Source: JBBDNV01 sp040877415
GTDB taxonomy: Bacteria > Planctomycetota > Planctomycetia > Pirellulales > PALSA-1355
NCBI GenBank assembly: GCA_040877415.1
Contig: JBBDNV010000199.1
Span: 1-48,340 of the forward strand
Reading direction: 5' to 3'
DNA: 48,340 nt
The notes below the pieces were generated by a model, which saw only the letters and a list, made by a program, of their open reading frames with translations, had not been told where the DNA came from and did no database searches. Positions 41,760 to 48,340 of the stretch are shown here, piece after piece; the stretch's first letter is position 1; each line of letters opens with the position of its first letter. Both the position numbers and the translations under genes were made by a program.

Positions 41760-41785
41760 TTGTCGATGAAGGAAAATGCGATTAA

Positions 41786-41867
41786 CTAACCGCAACGACA
41801 CAACGAGCACGACGTACGAAAAAAATGATCTTCTGTTTCGTCGTGCTCGTTGGGTCGTTGTGGTTAG
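41786..41867. terminator. Very long inverted repeat between convergent genes
   Basis: Two 29-base arms (41786-41814 and 41839-41867) match as reverse complements with only two mismatches. The arms hold repeated short units such as ACGAC and ACGAG, and the shared core is CAACGAGCACGACG. It fills most of the 115-base gap between the ftr stop and the DUF1501 stop. The loop is 24 bases and A-rich on the left. Confidence 0.65.
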
Positions 41868-41874
41868 GAGCGTT

Positions 41875-43176
41875 CTAGACCAGCAACTCCCCGATCGCCT
41901 CGCCTTCGGCCAGTTTCAAGGGTCGCCCGGCCGGCGAAATGAGCTCTTTGGCCGGGTCAATTCCCAACGCGGCGAGCAGCGTGGCATGCACGTCGCCGAT
42001 TTGTTTCGGCCGCTCGACCCGGCGGCCCCCTTCGGGATCGGTGGCACCGATCGCCTGTCCGCCGCGGATCGCTCCGCCCGCTAGCGCCATGCTGAACCCC
42101 TGCGTCCAATGATCGCGGCCGCCCAGGCGATTGATAGCAGGCGTGCGGCCGAATTCGCCGGCGACGAGCACGAGCGTGTTTGGCCACAGGCCGCGGTCCT
42201 GCAAATCCCTGACCAGCGCGGCGAAGGCCGGGTCGAGAATCGCTTTGTTGCGCGCGTGAATCTCGTGATTGTTGGCATGGCTATCCCAGCCCGAGAGGGT
42301 CACTTCCACGCAGCGCACGCCGACTTCAATCAACCGCCGCGCGGCCAGGCAGCCGCGGCCAAAGGGGGTGTCGCCATAGGCGGCCCGCAGCTCGGCCGGC
42401 TCCAGGGTGACGTCGAACGCCCGCAGTTGTTCCGAGGTCATCATGCGGCGTGCCTCGCGGACGGTTTCGCGGTGCAGCGTGGCTTCGACGGCCCGGCGCC
42501 GCCCGCGGGCAAAGCCGGCTTCGAGCACGTCGAGATCGGCCAATCGCTGACGATAGCGCGGATCGGAGACGCGGCCAGCGACGTCGGCGATCTTTTGGGC
42601 CGGATCGTCCACTTTGAAGGCATCGTACTCGTCGCCCAGGAAGCCGCCGCGGCCGGGCCATTGATTGGGCAGTATCGAAACGTGCCGCGGAATGTCGGTG
42701 CCGGCCGCCGGCAGCTCGTGGCAGCAAATCGCGCCGATCGAAGGATGCACGGCCGTCGCATCGGGGCGATATCCGGTTTTGACCAGGTAGGTGCCGCGCT
42801 CGTGGTCCCCCTCTTTGCTCACCACCGAGCGCACCAACGCGATCGACTGCATGGCCTCGGCGACATGCTCCAGTCCGTCGGCGAGCTTGATTCCCTTGAC
42901 GGCGGTTGGAATGGCGCGCGAGTCGCCCGCGATCTTTTTGCCCGGATGGGGATCAAACGTCTCCAATTGGCTCGGCCCGCCGGCCATCCACAGCACGATG
43001 AGCGATTGGGCCGGCTTGCCGGTGGCGGAGCGCTCAGCGGCCTCGGCCCGTCGGGCCAGCAACCCGGCGACGGAAGAGAGCCAGCCGGCGCCGCCCAAAC
43101 CGGCGATCTTTAACAGTGCCCGACGATGCAGCAGTTGATGCGACAGTACATCGAGGGTCGAGAGTAGCTGCGTCAT
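41875..43176 (-). CDS. DUF1501 domain protein (secreted, alkaline-phosphatase-like fold)
   Basis: This 433-residue protein is typical of planctomycete DUF1501 members, usually encoded next to a DUF1549/DUF1553 protein. The N-terminus has a twin-arginine-type signal: RRALLKIAGLGGAGWLSS (18-35). Conserved blocks are SLIVLWMAGGPSQLETFDPHPG, LVRSVVSKEGDHERGTYLVKTG, VEVTLSGWDSHANN and LVLVAGEFGRTPAINRLGGRDHW. The fold is thought to be sulfatase/alkaline-phosphatase related, with metal ligands in the D, H and N-rich motifs. No substrate is known. ATG 43176 is used. The DUF1549 gene is upstream on the same strand with repeat copy C between them. Confidence 0.92.
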   Translation of the reverse strand: MTQLLSTLDVLSHQLLHRRALLKIAGLGGAGWLSSVAGLLARRAEAAERSATGKPAQSLIVLWMAGGPSQLETFDPHPGKKIAGDSRAIPTAVKGIKLADGLEHVAEAMQSIALVRSVVSKEGDHERGTYLVKTGYRPDATAVHPSIGAICCHELPAAGTDIPRHVSILPNQWPGRGGFLGDEYDAFKVDDPAQKIADVAGRVSDPRYRQRLADLDVLEAGFARGRRRAVEATLHRETVREARRMMTSEQLRAFDVTLEPAELRAAYGDTPFGRGCLAARRLIEVGVRCVEVTLSGWDSHANNHEIHARNKAILDPAFAALVRDLQDRGLWPNTLVLVAGEFGRTPAINRLGGRDHWTQGFSMALAGGAIRGGQAIGATDPEGGRRVERPKQIGDVHATLLAALGIDPAKELISPAGRPLKLAEGEAIGELLV

Positions 43177-43232
43177 TGATTCATTCTTTCGTCCAATGTG
43201 CCCCGGCCCGGTGGGCCTGGGGCTAACAGCGT

Positions 43233-43318
43233 GTTGAAAAACTGGGACAGGCACCTCGCGACCGCCGTTTTTCGCGGGTCTCGCCGCGACGTGCTCGGAG
43301 CCGGTCCCATTTTTCAAC
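43233..43318 (-). repeat. Dispersed imperfect palindrome, copy C
   Basis: Outer arms GTTGAAAAA (43233-43241) and TTTTTCAAC (43310-43318) enclose GGGACAGGCACC (43244-43255) and GTGCTCGGAGCCGGTCCC (43291-43308). The outer stem is perfect over nine bases, and the inner arms match copies A and B. The centre has diverged. It lies 38 bases past the stop of the DUF1549 gene and before the DUF1501 gene. Confidence 0.75.
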
Positions 43319-43356
43319 GGCCTGCTAAACATTGAATTCTGCGTTCATGCGTTTCT

Positions 43357-44973
<1,617 letters not shown>

Positions 44974-45096
44974 GGCTGCTCGTGCCTCGCTTTTCCGCGG
45001 GCTCCGGATGCCGCCCATTATACTTCGTCGCCAGCGGTCGTAGCTTGGCAAAAACGGCCCTTCTCCATGGACGGGCGGGCCGCCAAGCCGGCCAGG

Positions 45097-45885
45097 TCAA
45101 CCGCCGTCGGCCGATCGGCCGCTGCCGTGTTCGTAGGATTCGACGCTGGCAGGATCGAGCTCGGCGCCGGGCGCTGGACCGGGCAGCACCCAGATTTCGC
45201 CGAATAGCTGGTTTTGCTCCGCGCGCACCTGTTGATGACGCACGAGCTCCAGAATGGCCAGGAACATGCCGATCACGGCGCTTTTGTGCATGTCCGGGCG
45301 AAACAGCTCGCGCAACGTCAGTCGGCCGCGCGCGGCCAGTTGTTTGTTGATCTGGGCCATGTAGACGTGGATCGGCGTTTCGTCGTAGACGATGTTGGAC
45401 GGCTTGGTCGCCTCGATGTCGCGCATGATGCGGCCAAACGCGCTGACCAGGTCCCACAGCTCGACCTCGTGAAGCTCCTGTTCGCCCGGATCGCGCGCGC
45501 GCGGCGGCAAGTCGCTGGCCAACCGCCCGAAGCGCTGCTGCCAACTGCGGCCGCGCTCGTCGAGCATGCTGGCCGCGTCCTTGAATTTCTTGTATTCCAA
45601 CAGCCGCCGCACGAGCTCCTGGCGCGGGTCGGCCAGCTCGTCTTCCACTTCTCCGCCGCGCGGCAGAACCGAGCGCGATTTGATCTCGACCAGCGTGCTG
45701 GCCATCTCGAGAAAGTCGCCCACGGCATTGATGTCAAGCTCCTTGACGAGCGCCAGGTACTCGAGAAACTGGTCGGTGATCGGAGCGATCGGCAACTCGA
45801 CGATTTCCACCTCGTGCTTGCGCACCAGGTAGAGCAGCAAGTCCAAGGGACCGCGAAAGAGGTCCAGATTGACGCGAAAATCCAT
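45097..45885 (-). CDS. scpA: Segregation and condensation protein A
   Basis: ScpA is the kleisin that links SMC heads in chromosome condensation. This 262-residue protein starts MDFRVNLDLFRGPLDLLLYLVRKHEV, the family signature, and continues with LPIAPITDQFLEYL, AVGDFLEMASTLVEIKSRSVLP and a C-terminal winged-helix segment (KSAVIGMFLAILELVRHQQV). The start 45885 is chosen by this signature and an AGG about eight bases upstream; ATG 45903 is possible. ScpB is not found next to it in the window, as often but not always occurs. Confidence 0.93.
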   Translation of the reverse strand: MDFRVNLDLFRGPLDLLLYLVRKHEVEIVELPIAPITDQFLEYLALVKELDINAVGDFLEMASTLVEIKSRSVLPRGGEVEDELADPRQELVRRLLEYKKFKDAASMLDERGRSWQQRFGRLASDLPPRARDPGEQELHEVELWDLVSAFGRIMRDIEATKPSNIVYDETPIHVYMAQINKQLAARGRLTLRELFRPDMHKSAVIGMFLAILELVRHQQVRAEQNQLFGEIWVLPGPAPGAELDPASVESYEHGSGRSADGG

Positions 45886-46530
45886 GCTTGCCTGGTGAGT
45901 CATCGGGTCGTGCGGGGATGCGGTTTTCTTTTGTGGCGCCCACACGATCGGCCATAGCCACCGTGTGGCGTGCGCGTTCGGGCCACTCGTCGCGCCGACG
46001 TCGTCTGCGGCCAAAGGCTCTGGGCATTCGTTCGGGGCAGTGCGATTCTTTGAATCCGACACAGCATTTATATGCGGCCCGGGCGGCACGAGGAAATGAC
46101 AGTCGGCGTGTACTTACACGCCTCGCGAGGCTCATCACATCGAGCATTAACTCTCCAGAGGGGGGCCCGGCGGGACATAGGGCTCAGAGATTGTAAGTAA
46201 ATCGCTAGTGGCAAAACGGTTGCCGTCGTTTATACTGATTATTTGGTTGGCTCATCCTAAGAGCTTGCTATCTCGCGTTCGAACAAAAGGCCCGTCCCTT
46301 CCCCTGCGACAGCTATCCTCCGGCCCATCCGGCTGGCGGTCATTCGTCGGACAGAGCAGAGCTTCCAGGCGGCGACGCCAGGTGATTGCGGCGCCGGCCC
46401 GGAGCGGTTTTGCCTCAATACTCGTGCGCGCCCGACCCCCGGGGTGCAGGCGCGTGCGAGCCGCCTTTGGCGCTTCCGCAACACGGGCGCGTCGGCGGTC
46501 CCCGCGCGGGCACTGAAGCAAGGTGGGAGC
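45886..46530. other. Divergent intergenic region, 645 bases
   Basis: The gap between scpA and the pentapeptide-repeat gene has no supported gene. It holds the hairpin GGCGTGTACTTACACGCC (46105-46122) and the overlapping ten-base palindrome CCTCGCGAGG (46121-46130). A TATACT at 46231-46236 might be a -10 for the plus-strand gene, but it is far from the ATG. No tRNA-like fold is seen. Confidence 0.5.
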
Positions 46531-47199
46531 ATGCTCGAAATCAGGCACAAGAAAACGCGCGCCGTTTTGGCGCAAATCGACGCCGACACGCTCGCGGGCA
46601 AGAAATTGTCGGGGGCGCGACTGCGCGGGGCCGACCTGGCCGGCGCCGATCTCAGCGACGCGGACCTGATCAACACCGATCTGCGCGAGGCCGATTTGCA
46701 AAACGCCAACCTCTCGGGCGCCGTGCTCAACGGCGCTTATCTGGAAGGCGCCAACCTGGTGCACGCCGACCTCTCGGGCGCCAATCTCACCGACGCGCAT
46801 CTGCATCACGCCGAAATGCAGGACGCCATACTGGCCGGCGCCGTCTTGCGATATGCCCAGCTTCGCGAAGCCATTTTGTGCGACGCCGACCTGACCGGCG
46901 CCGACTTGAGCATGTCCGACCTGCGCGCCGACCTGCACAATGCCAAATTGATGAGGGCCGATCTGCGCGCGGCCGACCTCTCGGGCGCCAACCTGCGCGG
47001 CGCCGACCTGCAGGAGGCCAATTTCACCGGCGCCAAACTGACCGGCACGCAGTTTATCGGCGCCAACATGCTCGGGATGATCGACGTGCACGGCAACCGC
47101 GTGACCAGCACGCCTGAGCCCTCGGTGCGACGGCCGCGACGATCCATGCGGCGGCAGAAAACTCCCCAGCCGTGGTGGAAGTTTTGGGCCCGGGCTTAA
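46531..47199 (+). CDS. Pentapeptide repeat protein
   Basis: This 222-residue protein has about 30 tandem A(D/N)LXX units between residues 27 and about 175 (ARLRGADLAGADLSDADL...GANLRGADLQEANF). These form a right-handed quadrilateral beta-helix. At about 130-140 (MSDLRADLHNAKL) the repeat register breaks, which may mark a small deletion. The C-terminus is Arg/Pro-rich and ends in PQPWWKFWARA, perhaps a membrane-contact tail. No other domain is fused. Function is unknown, as for most of this family; DNA-mimic members exist. ATG 46531 has GGTGGGAG upstream. Confidence 0.9.
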   Translation: MLEIRHKKTRAVLAQIDADTLAGKKLSGARLRGADLAGADLSDADLINTDLREADLQNANLSGAVLNGAYLEGANLVHADLSGANLTDAHLHHAEMQDAILAGAVLRYAQLREAILCDADLTGADLSMSDLRADLHNAKLMRADLRAADLSGANLRGADLQEANFTGAKLTGTQFIGANMLGMIDVHGNRVTSTPEPSVRRPRRSMRRQKTPQPWWKFWARA

Positions 47200-47317
47200 A
47201 TGACGGGCGCGCCTTCCAGGCGTCGCTCCCACCATCCGGCCGATGCGCGGGCCAGCGGTCAGGCCGCTCTTGCAATGCTATGCCCGATTGGTGTAGCCAC
47301 CTGCGCGCCCGGGCTCC

Positions 47318-47323
47318 TATAAT
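47318..47323 (+). promoter_or_regulatory. -10 box upstream of the DedA gene
   Basis: TATAAT sits 44 bases before the ATG at 47368, with no clear -35 (AGCCAC at the right distance is weak). Confidence 0.4.
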
Positions 47324-47367
47324 CCCGCAATCCCGCCCCGACATTTCCCGCTTTTGAAAGCGTGCCG

Positions 47368-48084
47368 ATGACGATGCTCGTCGACTGGATCAAGTGGCTC
47401 GTAGGCCTGGCCCAGCCGGAGAATTTGCGCACGCTGGTCAACCTGGCCGGGCCGTGGTGGGTCAGTTACTTGATCCTGTTTGCGATCATCTTCAGCGAGA
47501 CCGGCTTGCTGGTCGGTTTTTTCCTGCCCGGCGATTCGCTGCTGTTTGCCGCGGGACTGCTGGCGAGCCAGGAAGTGTTTGACGCCGGATTGCTGATCGT
47601 GCTGTTGTCGATCGCGGCGATCGCCGGCGACGCGGTCAACTATTACCTGGGCTTGCAGATGGGCCAGCGCGTGTTTGAGCGCGGACATCTGAAACTGGTC
47701 AAGCACAGCCACTTGATGGCGGCCAAGGAGTTTTACGAGCGGCACGGCGGCAAGGCGGTTATTCTGGCCCGCTTCGTGCCGCTGGTGCGCACGTTCACGC
47801 CCTTTGTGGCCGGCGTCGCGCGGATGGGCTACGCGCGGTTCGTCATTTACAACATCGTCGGCGGCATCGGCTGGGTCACCTCGATGACGCTGTGCGGTTA
47901 TTTCCTGGGCCAGGTTGCCTGGATCCGCGACCATTTTGAATTGGTCGTGGTGATCATTGTGTTCATCAGCCTCTTGCCCGTGATGGCCGCCACGCTGCGC
48001 CACTGGCGCGCCCGCCGCCGCGCGGCTGTCGCATCCACGAAAGTGCCCGTCGCCGCGCAAGCCGGCGAGCCGAGCGAGCACTAG
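47368..48084 (+). CDS. DedA family membrane protein
   Basis: This 238-residue DedA/VTT-domain protein of the inner membrane is related to undecaprenyl-phosphate and phosphatidylethanolamine flippases. Visible signatures are SETGLLVGFFLPGDSLLFAAG, GDAVNYYLGLQMG, ILARFVPLVRTFTPFVAGVARM, YNIVGGIGWV, and final helices ending VMAATLRHWRARRRAA. Acidic and basic residues (E, D, R) in the two re-entrant loops are kept. ATG 47368 is used; GTG 47362 and ATG 47374 are alternatives. It is the last full gene in the window. The lipid it moves is unknown. Confidence 0.92.
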   Translation: MTMLVDWIKWLVGLAQPENLRTLVNLAGPWWVSYLILFAIIFSETGLLVGFFLPGDSLLFAAGLLASQEVFDAGLLIVLLSIAAIAGDAVNYYLGLQMGQRVFERGHLKLVKHSHLMAAKEFYERHGGKAVILARFVPLVRTFTPFVAGVARMGYARFVIYNIVGGIGWVTSMTLCGYFLGQVAWIRDHFELVVVIIVFISLLPVMAATLRHWRARRRAAVASTKVPVAAQAGEPSEH

Positions 48085-48263
48085 CTGAGCGACCGCGAGG
48101 CGGCACTGGAGTTTCAAAGCCATTCAGCGACGCGCCCGTGTGACCCGGCTTCCCAAGCCAGGCCTTGCCAGCCACCCGCCCTTTTCCGGCAATTCGGGCA
48201 GCCCGAAGTCATTGCGGTACCGTCCTTCGGCGCCTTCAAGATGCATACTCCTGCGGCAGCCAA

Positions 48264-48338
48264 TCAGGCCGACGACGGTGGATAGGCGATCAGAAGCCCG
48301 GTCTTGGCCAACTCGGCGCGGACGTGATCGACGTTCGA
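48264..48338 (-). CDS. C-terminal fragment of a protein cut by the window edge
   Basis: On the minus strand the frame SNVDHVRAELAKTGLLIAYP runs from the window edge to TGA at 48266-48264. Twenty of 24 third positions are G or C, as in the genes nearby, which supports coding. Only 24 residues are visible, so no family can be named. The 179 bases between it and the DedA stop show no gene. Confidence 0.3.
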   Translation of the reverse strand, partial: SNVDHVRAELAKTGLLIAYPPSSA

Positions 48339-48340
48339 TT

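Noticed and set aside
46090..46530. A tRNA near GTTCGAA at about 46278
   Set aside because: No matching acceptor, D or anticodon stems could be built around it.

Overview
The window looks like chromosomal DNA of a high-G+C planctomycete, most likely of the Pirellula/Rhodopirellula type. The evidence is a set of families typical of that phylum: a DUF1549/DUF1501 gene pair, a PVC-type beta-propeller dehydrogenase with a C-terminal cytochrome c site, a DUF1559-like protein fused to an anti-sigma-like N-terminus, a PEP-CTERM protein with autotransporter-type repeats, an HYExAFE nuclease-like protein, and the tetrahydromethanopterin C1 enzyme Ftr. I see no rRNA, tRNA, CRISPR array, transposase or prophage genes. 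Start codons are often GTG or TTG, and most genes are tightly packed.

Layout. 1-4.7 kb: pyruvate dehydrogenase E1 (5' end cut by the window) and E2, then a flavin/PNPOx-like protein. 4.8-7.3 kb (minus): an uncharacterised DxD protein coupled to an FAD monooxygenase. 7.6-10.1 kb (plus): rsfS and argS. 10.2-18.6 kb (minus): a complete branched-chain amino acid ABC transporter (binding protein, LivH, LivM, LivG, LivF) behind a good sigma-70 promoter, followed in the same direction by a HIT protein, a dGTPase-like HD protein and a membrane PIN-TRAM protein. 18.8-20.0 kb: a DegT-type aminotransferase. 20.1-25.6 kb: mainly minus-strand housekeeping genes (hisS, a YkgJ cysteine-cluster protein, prfB with a programmed frameshift), with a plus-strand amidotransferase among them. 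25.8-27.9 kb: a two-component system. 28.0-31.8 kb: the giant PVC dehydrogenase/cytochrome. 32.0-34.9 kb: an unknown protein, then an ECF sigma factor with its fused anti-sigma/DUF1559 partner. 35.4-37.4 kb: a DUF6786 protein and a methyltransferase. 37.5-40.5 kb: the PEP-CTERM protein and CbiM. 40.9-45.0 kb: Ftr, DUF1501 and DUF1549 proteins. 45.1-48.1 kb: ScpA, a pentapeptide-repeat protein and a DedA membrane protein.

The most unusual coding feature is LivG. Its ATPase domain is split between Walker A and the Q-loop by about 190 residues that carry two predicted transmembrane helices and, between them, a loop with an internal duplication. If real, this ATPase subunit is itself membrane-anchored and exposes a domain on the far side of the membrane. 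All other key ATPase motifs are intact.

The intergenic DNA is also structured. Three related imperfect palindromes each follow the stop codon of a minus-strand gene, in the same orientation. Two very long inverted repeats lie between convergent genes. A perfect 24-base palindrome lies upstream of the PEP-CTERM gene promoter, and a set of mutually exclusive hairpins precedes the unknown gene at 32.0-32.9 kb. All functional statements come from reading the sequence; no database search or folding program was run.
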